Below, piece by piece: positions 1 to 7,453 of a stretch of DNA of 64,000 nucleotides (its first letter is position 1; every line of letters starts with the position of its first letter). Made by a program: the position numbers and the translations under genes. Under the pieces are notes generated by a model. The model made no database searches, had not been told where the DNA came from, and saw only the letters and a program-made list of their open reading frames with translations. The DNA is from Sphingosinicella microcystinivorans (GTDB taxonomy: Bacteria; Pseudomonadota; Alphaproteobacteria; Sphingomonadales; Sphingomonadaceae), in contig NZ_CP116005.1 in the NCBI RefSeq assembly GCF_027941835.1, forward strand, positions 496,001-560,000. Direction: 5' to 3'.

Positions 1-720
1 CAGCCCTATCCGGAGGAGATCAACCGCACGCTGATCGCGCGGCTGGCGACGCTGCATTTCGCGCCGACGCCCGGCGCACGCGTCAACCTCCGCGCCGAGG
101 GCGTGCCGGACGCGGCGATCGCGGTGACGGGCAACACCGTCGTCGATGCGCTGCACCGGACGCTCCGCGACCTGCCCCCGGCGGTGCCCGCCGATCGGCG
201 GCTCATCCTCGCGACGCTGCACCGACGGGAAAACCGCGAGGCGGCGTTCCCGGAGATCATCGGCGCGCTTGCCGCGATCGCGGCGCGCGGCGACGTCGAG
301 GTGCTGCTGCCCCGCCACCCCGGCTGCCCGCCCGGCATCTATGCGCCGCTCGAAGCCTGCCCGGCCGCGCGGCTGGTGCCGCCGATGCCCTACCCCGCGT
401 TCGTCGCCGCGCTCGCCGCCGCGCATCTCGTCGTCACCGATTCGGGCGGCGTGCAGGAGGAAGCCTCCGCGCTCGGCGTGCCGACGCTCGTCGTGCGCGC
501 CCTCACCGAACGGCCCGAAGTGGTCGAGGCGGGCACGGCGCTGGTCGTCGACACGGCGCGCGGCGGCATCCTCGCCGCCGTGACGCGCCTGCTGGACGAC
601 GACGAGGCGCACCGCCGCATGGCGAACGCCTCGACGCGCATCGGAGACGGCAAAGCCGCCGAGCGGATCGCCCGGCGGCTGCATGATGAACTCCACGCCG
701 CGCGGCGCCCGGCTGCCTAG
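1..720 (+). CDS. wecB: UDP-N-acetylglucosamine 2-epimerase (non-hydrolysing), 3' part
   Basis: This is the C-terminal 239 residues of a non-hydrolysing UDP-GlcNAc 2-epimerase; the 5' end lies outside the window, and frame 1 is open from base 1. The enzyme interconverts UDP-GlcNAc and UDP-ManNAc in the cytoplasm, giving precursors for surface polysaccharides. Family landmarks are visible: PYPEEINR near the start, VTGNTVVDAL (about residues 41-50 of the fragment), and the UDP-binding segment TDSGGVQEEA around residues 145-154 followed by the usual GVPTLVVR. The stop codon TAG (718-720) sits inside the left arm of the palindromic element at 719-863. A role in the polysaccharide cluster that starts at 4.1 kb is plausible but inferred from proximity. 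Confidence 0.9.
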   Translation, partial: QPYPEEINRTLIARLATLHFAPTPGARVNLRAEGVPDAAIAVTGNTVVDALHRTLRDLPPAVPADRRLILATLHRRENREAAFPEIIGALAAIAARGDVEVLLPRHPGCPPGIYAPLEACPAARLVPPMPYPAFVAALAAAHLVVTDSGGVQEEASALGVPTLVVRALTERPEVVEAGTALVVDTARGGILAAVTRLLDDDEAHRRMANASTRIGDGKAAERIARRLHDELHAARRPAA

Positions 721-863
721 GACCGGTCGCCGGTCAGGTCAGGCCGAGGCGAAAACGGCGGTTTTCGAGAACCGGAGCGGAGCGTACTTACAGTACGTGA
801 GCCAAGGCAAGCGCAGAAAGCCGTCGTTTGCAGTCCGGCATCACCTGACCGGCGACCGGTCCT
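719..863. repeat. 145-bp long-palindrome element (MITE- or REP-like)
   Basis: The two ends are a perfect 21-bp inverted repeat, 719-739 (beginning aggaccggtcgcc) and 843-863. Inside are two more perfect dyads: cgaaaac/gttttcg at 750-756 and 761-767, and cgtact/agtacg at 783-788 and 792-797. The right half, reverse complemented, also resembles the left half over most of its length, so the whole unit can fold as one long imperfect hairpin. It encodes no transposase. A 60-codon open frame crosses it but looks fortuitous. The element lies between the ends of convergent genes, and its left arm supplies the last two bases of the wecB stop codon. I saw no second copy in this window. Confidence 0.7.
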
Positions 864-868
864 GAGGA

Positions 869-1348
869 TCAGTCCTCGGCGGGCTTGGTCTGGAGCTGGA
901 TATAGTTCTGGATGCCCATCGCCTCGATCAGCGAAAGCTGCGTTTCGAGGAAGTCGACGTGCTCCTCCTCGCTTTCGAGGATGTCCTCGAGGATCTCGCG
1001 GCTGATGTAGTCGCGCACCTTCTCGCAGTGCTGGATGGCATCGCGCAGCGGCGGGATCGCCTCGCGCTCGAGTTCGAGGTCGGCCTTCAGCACCTCCTCG
1101 ACCGACTCGCCGATGCGCAGCCGCCCGAGCAGCTGGAAGTTGGGCAGGCCGTCGAGGAACAGGATGCGCTCGGCGAGCTTGTCGGCGTGCTTCATCTCGT
1201 CGATCGACTCGCCGTACTCATACTTGGCAAGGCGCGTGACGCCCCAGTTGTCGAGCATCCGGTAATGCAGGAAATACTGGTTGATCGCCGTCAGTTCATT
1301 CTTCAGCGCCGCGTTCAGGTGCTTGATAACATCCTTGTCGCCCTTCAT
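869..1348 (-). CDS. bfr: Bacterioferritin
   Basis: A 159-residue bacterioferritin, the usual family length. It forms a 24-subunit haem-containing cage that oxidises Fe(II) and stores it as a ferric mineral in the cytoplasm. All ferroxidase ligands are present at the canonical positions: Glu18, Glu51, His54, Glu94, Glu127 and His130. Met52, the axial haem ligand shared between two subunits, is also present. The start ATG at 1348 has a GGAG Shine-Dalgarno about 8 bases upstream. The bfd gene lies upstream on the same strand (1474-1638), and a 10-bp dyad at 1360-1394 falls in the leader between them. Iron-dependent control is likely from the Fur-like sites upstream of bfd. Confidence 0.95.
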   Translation of the reverse strand: MKGDKDVIKHLNAALKNELTAINQYFLHYRMLDNWGVTRLAKYEYGESIDEMKHADKLAERILFLDGLPNFQLLGRLRIGESVEEVLKADLELEREAIPPLRDAIQHCEKVRDYISREILEDILESEEEHVDFLETQLSLIEAMGIQNYIQLQTKPAED

Positions 1349-1359
1349 GGCGCGACTCC

Positions 1360-1394
1360 TTCATGCTGTTCGTAAGGGAAACTTACAGCATGAA
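1360..1394 (-). promoter_or_regulatory. Dyad in the bfr leader
   Basis: A perfect 10-bp inverted repeat, ttcatgctgt at 1360-1369 and acagcatgaa at 1385-1394, lies 12-46 bases upstream of the bfr start and touches the Shine-Dalgarno region. A second nested pair (gtaag/cttac on the minus strand) sits inside. It could be an operator or an mRNA hairpin that affects bfr translation. The function is unproven. Confidence 0.4.
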
Positions 1395-1473
1395 TCTCAC
1401 GAAAAAAATCGTGCGTCAACAATGACTTGGGATGATGCGAAGCACTATCATCCGCAACAGGGACGCGGCGTTC

Positions 1474-1638
1474 TCAGGCCGCGCGGCCGCCTTTCAGCAG
1501 GCGCCGGGCATGGGGCAGGCACTGCCCGCACTGCGGGCGGGCGCCGAGGCGCGCGTAGGTTTCCACCGGACACCCCTTCGGGCCAGCAGCGGCGCGGACG
1601 TCGTTTTCTCGCAGGGCATTGCACACGCAAAGGATCAT
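1474..1638 (-). CDS. bfd: Bacterioferritin-associated ferredoxin (54 aa)
   Basis: A 54-residue protein read from ATG at 1636-1638 to TGA at 1474-1476. It begins MILCVCNALRENDV and ends in CGQCLPHARRLL, so the four Bfd [2Fe-2S] ligands are present: Cys4, Cys6, Cys37 and Cys40. Bfd binds bacterioferritin and passes electrons to its haem so that stored ferric iron can be reduced and released. The gene is a little shorter than typical Bfd (about 60-64 residues) and is easily missed by gene finders. It is transcribed in the same direction as bfr, 125 bp upstream, which fits a joint iron-storage/mobilisation unit. Confidence 0.88.
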   Translation of the reverse strand: MILCVCNALRENDVRAAAGPKGCPVETYARLGARPQCGQCLPHARRLLKGGRAA

Positions 1639-1668
1639 CGGAACCGGACCATCCCCAAGGGCCTATAA

Positions 1669-1713
1669 TGCGAACGATTAGCAGGTTTGCGAGGCTGCTG
1701 CAAGTCGTTCGCA
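1669..1713 (-). promoter_or_regulatory. Pair of Fur-like operator sites upstream of bfd
   Basis: Two related 15-bp imperfect palindromes lie 31-75 bases upstream of the bfd start: tgcgaacgattagca at 1669-1683 and, in opposite orientation, tgcgaacgacttgca at 1713-1699. They match at 13 of 15 bases. Together they contain a perfect 11-bp inverted repeat (1667-1677 and 1705-1715). The TGCGAA-N-TTGCA layout is similar to 7-1-7 Fur boxes. Assignment to Fur rather than another iron regulator is inference. Confidence 0.5.
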
Positions 1714-1804
1714 TTCGCGTCCGCGCATGAAACGCAACTTTGCCCTTCCCAATCGTTAACGAATTGGTAACCTTCGTTAACAGCAAGCCGTTGGGAGTAA
1801 GGCC

Positions 1805-1945
1805 GTGGCCCCCGAACAAGAGTATATGCAAGAGTATGTGCGGGTTCGCGCGCGCGTTTCACGGGCAACGCTGATCAACGACCTGCGCTTTTTCCTGACC
1901 GCCTACGTCGCCGGAACGGCCTTCGCGCTGGCTTATCTTTTCTAG
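1805..1945 (+). CDS. Small single-span membrane protein (46 aa)
   Basis: A 46-codon gene starting at GTG 1805, with a GGAG ribosome-binding site at about 1794-1797. The N-terminal half is charged and tyrosine-rich (MAPEQEYMQEYVRVRARVSR), and the C-terminal part from about residue 28 is one hydrophobic helix ending in AYLF. The Arg-rich segment before the helix suggests the N-terminus stays in the cytoplasm. It stands alone between bfd (divergent) and aroA (convergent, 9 bp away). I do not recognise a named family. A good Shine-Dalgarno and the clean TM pattern support a real gene; an alternative ATG at 1826 would give 39 residues. Confidence 0.6.
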   Translation: MAPEQEYMQEYVRVRARVSRATLINDLRFFLTAYVAGTAFALAYLF

Positions 1946-1954
1946 CGCGCCACT

Positions 1955-3271
1955 CTAGCACGCCACCGCGCCCATGCGCTGCATGAGCGGCAGGAAATCG
2001 GGAAAGCTGGTCGCGATCGGCCGCGCATCGTCCACCACCACCGGCGCCTCTGCATTGAGGCCGAGCACGGCGAAGCTCATCGCGATGCGGTGATCGAGAT
2101 GGCTGGCCACGGTCGCGCCGCCGGGCACCGGCTCCCCGCCGCTGCCGTGGATGACGATGCCGTCCGCCAGTTCCTCGACCGGCACGCCGCAGGCGGCAAG
2201 GCCCGCCGCCATCACCGCGAGACGATCCGATTCCTTGACGCGCAGCTCCTCCAGCCCGCGCATGACGGTCGTGCCGTCGGCGAAGGCCGCCGCGACCATC
2301 AGGATCGGATACTCGTCGATCATCAGCGGCGCGATCGCCGGATCGACCTCCCCGCCCTTCAGCACCGCGTGGTGCACCCGAAGCGCCCCGACCGGCTCGC
2401 CGCCCGCCTCGCCCGTGTCCTCCACCGCCACGTCGAGGCCGAGCATGGCGAGCGCATCGAGGATGCCGGTGCGCGTGGGGTTGAGGCCGACGTTCTCGAT
2501 GACGACCTCGCTGCCCGGCACCGCCAGCGCTGCGACCAACGGGAACGCGGCCGACGAGATGTCTCCCGGCACCGTGATTCGCTGCGGCTTCAGCTCCGCC
2601 TCGCCGCGCACCGAGATGAGCCGCGCGCCGTCCGGCAGCGTCTCGACCGAGAGGTCCGCGCCGAAGCCGCGCAGCATCCGCTCCGAATGGTCGCGCGTCG
2701 GCACGCTCTCGATGACGCGCGTGATGCCCGGTGCGTTGAGCCCGGCGAGCAGCACCGCGGACTTCACCTGCGCCGAGGCCACCGGCAGGCGGTATTCGAT
2801 CGGCAGCGCCGGACAGGCGCCCTCCACCGTCATCGGCAGGCGGTCGCCGTTCCCCGAAAAGCGCGCGCCCATCTGCGACAGCGGCGTGATGATCCGCTGC
2901 ATCGGGCGCTTCGACAGCGAGGCGTCGCCGACGAAGGTCGCGCGAATCGCATGGGACGCGACAAGCCCCGCGAGCAGCCGCGTCGAGGTGCCGCTGTTGC
3001 CCATGTCGAGCACGCCCGCCGGCTGCAGCAGCCCCCCCACGCCGACGCCGTGCACCCGCCAGCGCCCCCCGGCATCCCGCTCCGCGCGCGCGCCCATCGC
3101 CCGCATCGCGGCGGCCGTGGCGTGGACATCCTCGCCTTCGAGCAGGCCGTCGATCACGGTCTCGCCGACGGCGAGCGCGCCCAGCATCAGCGCGCGGTGC
3201 GAGATGGACTTGTCGCCGGGCACGCGCACGCGGCCGGAAAGCGGCCCGGCAGCGCTCAGGGAAAGCGGCAT
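1955..3271 (-). CDS. aroA: 3-phosphoshikimate 1-carboxyvinyltransferase (EPSP synthase)
   Basis: A 438-residue EPSP synthase of the shikimate pathway, which joins phosphoenolpyruvate to shikimate-3-phosphate in the cytoplasm. The substrate loops are clear: [10 protein letters not shown] near residue 18, [10 protein letters not shown] near residue 91, [10 protein letters not shown] near residue 116, and [10 protein letters not shown] near residue 344. Two inside-out alpha/beta domains of the expected length are present. In many alphaproteobacteria aroA is followed by cmk and rpsA; here neither follows, and the gene ends 9 bp from the small membrane protein gene on the opposite strand. It is divergent from the TIGR02300 gene, a pairing common in the class. 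Confidence 0.96.
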   Translation of the reverse strand: MPLSLSAAGPLSGRVRVPGDKSISHRALMLGALAVGETVIDGLLEGEDVHATAAAMRAMGARAERDAGGRWRVHGVGVGGLLQPAGVLDMGNSGTSTRLLAGLVASHAIRATFVGDASLSKRPMQRIITPLSQMGARFSGNGDRLPMTVEGACPALPIEYRLPVASAQVKSAVLLAGLNAPGITRVIESVPTRDHSERMLRGFGADLSVETLPDGARLISVRGEAELKPQRITVPGDISSAAFPLVAALAVPGSEVVIENVGLNPTRTGILDALAMLGLDVAVEDTGEAGGEPVGALRVHHAVLKGGEVDPAIAPLMIDEYPILMVAAAFADGTTVMRGLEELRVKESDRLAVMAAGLAACGVPVEELADGIVIHGSGGEPVPGGATVASHLDHRIAMSFAVLGLNAEAPVVVDDARPIATSFPDFLPLMQRMGAVAC

Positions 3272-3513
3272 GGGCGTGGCGGAAGCGGACAGCGATCGGC
3301 CCCTTCATCGTTGAAGAAACGGTTACGGAAAGCAGCCGGCACGACACCGGCGGCCGCGCCCGGAGGCACCCGGCGCGATTAGGTTTTGACAGCGCCGCAC
3401 GCGCATGGCAAGGCACCGCCCGCGAATCCGCCCCGTGCGGCGCCTTTCTGCGCGCTCGGGTAGCGGCTACACGACATGCAGATGTACGAAATACGAACGT
3501 CCGGAGACATATC

Positions 3514-3837
3514 TTGGTGAAGCCCGAATGGGGAACGAAGCGCACCTGCCCGAAATGCGGCACCCGCTTTTACGATCTCGGCGCCGATGACCCCGTCACC
3601 TGCATCGAATGCGGGACGGCCTGGGCGCCGGAGCCGATCCTGAAGTCCAAGCAACCGCTGCCCTTCGAGGTGGCGAAGAAGGAAGCCGACGAGAGCACCG
3701 ACGACGTCAGCCTCGACGAGGACGACCTCGACGTGGACGTCGACGACGACGTGAACCCGGACGACGAGAACGACCTCGGCGGCGACGACGATCTCGGCGA
3801 GGTCGCCATGACCAAGGAATCCGGCGAAGACGTCTGA
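3514..3837 (+). CDS. TIGR02300-family zinc-ribbon protein with acidic tail
   Basis: A 107-residue protein. The N-terminal third carries a zinc ribbon with CPKCGTRFYD and CIECG, and begins (M)VKPEWGTKR as in the TIGR02300 family of alphaproteobacteria. The C-terminal half is very acidic (runs such as DEDDLDVDVDDDV), which is also typical of the family. Its function is not known. The start is TTG at 3514 or GTG at 3517; GGAG at about 3503-3506 fits both, and the family N-terminus favours TTG. The gene is divergent from aroA and is followed by tRNA-Ala. Confidence 0.85.
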   Translation: MVKPEWGTKRTCPKCGTRFYDLGADDPVTCIECGTAWAPEPILKSKQPLPFEVAKKEADESTDDVSLDEDDLDVDVDDDVNPDDENDLGGDDDLGEVAMTKESGEDV

Positions 3838-3943
3838 TTCTCGCGATTTTTGAAGAAAGCCGCACGAGGCGCTTGCGCACCGCGCGGCTTCTGGACTAAA
3901 TGCCCGCCGCCCGAGACCAGACCGGGCGCGCAAGCAAGCGTGT

Positions 3944-4019
<76 letters not shown>

Positions 4020-4171
4020 GCCTTCCTCCCACATACGCTTTCATCGCTTTCCGTATCGTCGAGGCAGCCACTCCGCGCAGATCACGGCCTTCCGATTGGG
4101 GACTTGCGTTTGCACGGGGTGCTTGCCGTGTTAGACGCTGCTCCACGAGAGCAGGATTGAAATGGCTCGGA

Positions 4172-5143
4172 ATGAACAGCGAACACCATTCTTATACTGC
4201 CGCGGCAAACGCGGATGATGAAATCGATCTCGTAGAACTTGCAAAAACCTTGTGGGCAGGCCGTAAAACAATCGCGATCTGCCTTCTCGTGCCGATACTC
4301 GCCATTCTGACGTATCTGCATGTAGCAACATACAAGTACGAGGCAGTGTTGGCGGTGACGCCTACCCAGTCGGAAACAAATGGCCTTACCACCAAGATGG
4401 GAAATCTTGGCGGCCTTGCCTCGCTTGCCGGCATAAGCATGCCGCAGGATTCGAGTGCCCTGGCATTTTCGCTGTATCTGGAAGGCGTCTACTCTAGGAG
4501 CCTGGCCAGTGCTCTGTCAAAGCACGAAGATCTGATGCGTGTCATCTTCAAAGACGAATGGAACGAAGGTGCGAAGCGTTGGGAGAAACCTTCAGGAATT
4601 GCGTCCGGCGTCGTCAAATTCATCAAGGCGGGCATGGGTGTTCCGGACACCACGTGGCAGCCCCCCGACGGGGCAAGGTTGCAGGAGTATCTGAAGCGCG
4701 AACTGAGCGTTTCCCAGGACCCGAAATCTCCGCTTGCCATCCTTTCGTTCAAGCACAAGGATCCGGACTTCGCGGTTCATTTGCTCAATGCCATGAATAC
4801 GGAAATGGACGCGCTTTTGCGGGCGAAAGCCTTGGCGCGCGCCAACGGCAACATCGCCTATCTCTCGGAACAGCTTGGCAAGGTGACGATCACAGAACAT
4901 CGGGAAGCGATCGCGCGTTCGCTGAGCGAACAAGAAAAAATCCGGATGTCGGCGAGTTCATCGGCACCCTATGCCGCCGAGCCGTTCGGCACCGCCGCGG
5001 CTTCGCTCAAACCGGTGACCCCCAAGCCGGTTTTATCGTTGTTTCTGGGAATCGTGCTTGGTCTGGTGGGCGGCTCTATTCTGGTCTTCGTTCGTTCGCG
5101 GTTACGCCCATACAATCGAGAATCTTCCGATTCTGAACATTGA
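4172..5143 (+). CDS. Wzz/polysaccharide copolymerase-like chain-length protein
   Basis: A 323-residue inner-membrane protein with the Wzz architecture: a short cytoplasmic N-terminus, a first transmembrane helix at about residues 30-49 (AICLLVPILAILTYLHVA), a long periplasmic part, and a second helix near residues 287-308 (LSLFLGIVLGLVGGSILVFV). The first helix is followed by the usual Y-x-A-x-x-x-V segment. No C-terminal Walker kinase domain is present, so it is closer to Wzz/PCP-1 or a kinase-less PCP-2 than to a BY-kinase. It probably sets polymer length for the neighbouring Wzy. ATG 4172 is chosen over TTG 4157. Its 3' end overlaps the convergent glycosyltransferase gene by 68 bp. Confidence 0.8.
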   Translation: MNSEHHSYTAAANADDEIDLVELAKTLWAGRKTIAICLLVPILAILTYLHVATYKYEAVLAVTPTQSETNGLTTKMGNLGGLASLAGISMPQDSSALAFSLYLEGVYSRSLASALSKHEDLMRVIFKDEWNEGAKRWEKPSGIASGVVKFIKAGMGVPDTTWQPPDGARLQEYLKRELSVSQDPKSPLAILSFKHKDPDFAVHLLNAMNTEMDALLRAKALARANGNIAYLSEQLGKVTITEHREAIARSLSEQEKIRMSASSSAPYAAEPFGTAAASLKPVTPKPVLSLFLGIVLGLVGGSILVFVRSRLRPYNRESSDSEH

Positions 5144-6215
5144 CGTCGAACCGCTCCTCGGCGAGACGCCGGCTCTCGGTACCCATGCGTGCAATGAGGT
5201 CCGGGTTCACCAGAAAGCGGCGCATGGCGGCAGCGAGAGTCTGTGGATCGCGGGGGGGGACCATGAAGCCGTTTTGTCCATCGATCACGGTTTCACGACA
5301 GCCCGGCGCATCGGTGGTCACAACGGGCCGGCCCATGGCCATCGCCTCCTGCGTGCTACGCGGAACACCTTCGCGATAGGACGGCAGCACGAAGACGTGC
5401 GCCCGGGCAAGCCAAGGCTCGACAGAGACGTGACCGGGCCATTCGATCAGCCCTTCGTCGACCCAGGACTGTACGTCGGCATGGGAAATGGCCGCGGGAT
5501 TATCGTCGAGTCCGCCAACCAGCAGAAAGCGTGCATCAGGGTGTGAGGTACGCAGGATTCGGGCCGCATCTATATAATCCACGACGCCCTTGTCCCGAAG
5601 CAGGCGAGCAACGAGAATGAAGGTGACGGGGCCGCGGGGCAACGGCATGATACTCCATTCATTCAAATCGACACCAATCGCTCCGACAAGAGCGGCCTTG
5701 TCTCGAGTGATCAGCTTGCGCGTGACGAACTCCTGCAAATCGTCAGGGTTCAAAAACATGAGGCGGTCCAAACGCACCATGGCAAAGCGTGCCAGTGTGG
5801 AGATTATGCCTTGCAGAAGGCGTCGTTGCCTGCCTTGGCCCGGAGCAACCGTGAAGGCGAAGCCCAGCCCTTCAATGAGGCCATAGCGACGGGGAACCTT
5901 TGCCATCCAGGCTGCAATCGTACCGTATATCACGGGCTTGATAAAATAGCTGAAACAAAGATCGGGCTGATGCCGTCGCAACAGGCGATGCAATTCCAGT
6001 ATCGAAGCCATTTCCTGTAGCGGATTGGTGCCGGCCCGAGCCATTTCGCACTCCACAGGCCGGACACCCATTGCACGCAAGGTTGTACGCGAAATCTCGT
6101 CATGATCGGGCGCAAACGCCAGAACCTCGTGCCCGCGCCGGATCATTTCCGCCATCAAGTGACCCCGGAAATTGATCAGGGACAGGGCGCCGTTGGAGAT
6201 CACGGCAATCTTCAT
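5076..6215 (-). CDS. GT4-type glycosyltransferase (RfaG/EpsD-like)
   Basis: A 379-residue GT-B fold retaining glycosyltransferase. The C-terminal donor-binding domain carries the GT4 E(x)7E signature, Glu282 and Glu290 in REGVPRSTQEAM, followed by GRPVVTTDAPG. The N-terminal acceptor domain starts MKIAVISNG. It is expected to add one sugar to a lipid-linked repeat unit at the cytoplasmic face. Which sugar cannot be told. It is last in the minus-strand run of the polysaccharide cluster, 57 bp after the previous glycosyltransferase gene, and its last 68 bp overlap the end of the wzz-like gene on the other strand. Confidence 0.88.
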   Translation of the reverse strand: MKIAVISNGALSLINFRGHLMAEMIRRGHEVLAFAPDHDEISRTTLRAMGVRPVECEMARAGTNPLQEMASILELHRLLRRHQPDLCFSYFIKPVIYGTIAAWMAKVPRRYGLIEGLGFAFTVAPGQGRQRRLLQGIISTLARFAMVRLDRLMFLNPDDLQEFVTRKLITRDKAALVGAIGVDLNEWSIMPLPRGPVTFILVARLLRDKGVVDYIDAARILRTSHPDARFLLVGGLDDNPAAISHADVQSWVDEGLIEWPGHVSVEPWLARAHVFVLPSYREGVPRSTQEAMAMGRPVVTTDAPGCRETVIDGQNGFMVPPRDPQTLAAAMRRFLVNPDLIARMGTESRRLAEERFDVNVQNRKILDCMGVTANERRPE

Positions 6216-6272
6216 ACAGCGTATCCTGTCAGGCCTCGAACTTGAGGCGGTAGGCAATCGGCCGGAGAGGTT

Positions 6273-7424
6273 TCAAACGACATTCTCACGTTTCGACGTT
6301 TCGTGTGACGTTCCAAACCAGACGGTGCGGTAGCTGTCCACCATGCGTTCGATGGAAAAGCGCTCTGCGACGCGTCGTCGGGCCGCCTCCCGACGGGTAG
6401 GGCGGGCTGGGCCGGTCTGCTCGCGCAAACCCTTGGCGATGGCGTCCGCGAGGGCCTCCGGGTCGCGCGGCGGCACGATCCAGCCTGTATCTCCAATGAT
6501 CTCCGCAGCGTCGCCCACGTCTGTCGAAACACAGGGAGTTCCACAGGCCATGGCCTCGGCGAGTACGTTGGGGAAGGCTTCACTGCGCGAGGACATGACA
6601 TGCAGATCGAGGGCGTTCATCACTATGGGCACGTCGCTCCTGCGGCCGAGCAGCCTGACATGCTCTCCAAGACCCATGTCCGAAATCAATCCGGCCAATA
6701 CCTCATTGTCCGCATCCATCCCGCTGCCGATCAGAAGGCAAACGGGTGCCTCGCCATGCGTCTTCAGAACGTTCAAGGCCTGCAACAGGTTGCGGTGGTC
6801 CTTTAGTGGATCATGGCGGGCGACAAAGCCGATCACGGACGCGTCGATACCAAGTCCCAGATCGGCGCGCAGCGCAGCGCCCGCATCAGGATCGGGCTGA
6901 AACACGTTCAGATCATAGCCATTGGGGATCACGTGCATTCGCCCCTCGTCATATCCGAGCCGGGAGTGGACCTCCCGGCTTTTCCGGGCGCAGCAGACGA
7001 TCACGCGGGGAATGAAACGAGACAGGAGGGCACAAAGTTTCGCGACCAGTATGGTGCTGCGCCGACTTTCATTCGGCACGAGCGTGGTGTGGTGGATGCT
7101 CCAGTTGACGTTCCGAATTCCAGCCAACCGCGCACCGACCCCACCCAGAAGATCGGCATGATACATCCACGTCTGCACGACATCCGGGCGCACCTGTCTC
7201 AACAACCGCCACAATCGCCACAGACTGGATAGTTTGATCCGCCCTCTCGGCATATCCAGACAGGTGACAGCGACTCCATGAGCTTCAAGTAACGGCCCAT
7301 ACTTGCCCGCATCCATGAGCGAGACGACATGATGCCGGTCTATCGGATCATGCCTGCACAACCGGTACAGAACGGCCTCGGCGCCACCGTCATCAAGGTC
7401 CGTGATCAGGTGAAGTACAATCAT
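6273..7424 (-). CDS. GT4-type glycosyltransferase
   Basis: A 383-residue GT-B glycosyltransferase. The glycine-rich N-terminal loop DLDDGGAEAVL is typical for GT4 proteins such as those of exopolysaccharide loci, and the C-terminal signature is SEAFPNVLAEAMACGTP, with both glutamates of E(x)7E present. The start ATG at 7424 is preferred over an upstream TTG at 7436 because a GTGAG stretch precedes it. The gene follows the polymerase gene by 29 bp and precedes the next glycosyltransferase, so it belongs to the same transcription unit. Donor and acceptor are unknown. Confidence 0.88.
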   Translation of the reverse strand: MIVLHLITDLDDGGAEAVLYRLCRHDPIDRHHVVSLMDAGKYGPLLEAHGVAVTCLDMPRGRIKLSSLWRLWRLLRQVRPDVVQTWMYHADLLGGVGARLAGIRNVNWSIHHTTLVPNESRRSTILVAKLCALLSRFIPRVIVCCARKSREVHSRLGYDEGRMHVIPNGYDLNVFQPDPDAGAALRADLGLGIDASVIGFVARHDPLKDHRNLLQALNVLKTHGEAPVCLLIGSGMDADNEVLAGLISDMGLGEHVRLLGRRSDVPIVMNALDLHVMSSRSEAFPNVLAEAMACGTPCVSTDVGDAAEIIGDTGWIVPPRDPEALADAIAKGLREQTGPARPTRREAARRRVAERFSIERMVDSYRTVWFGTSHETSKRENVV

Positions 7425-7453
7425 CTCACGTCTCAAATTCTAGAGGAACTGCT

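Noticed and set aside
683-865. 60-codon open frame across the palindromic element
   Set aside because: It overlaps the wecB end, covers the inverted repeats, and has no ribosome-binding site; the DNA structure explains the sequence better.
1398-1413. cacga-aaaaaa-tcgtg as a terminator between bfd and bfr
   Set aside because: The stem is only 5 bp with the A/T run in the loop rather than after the stem, so termination is unlikely.
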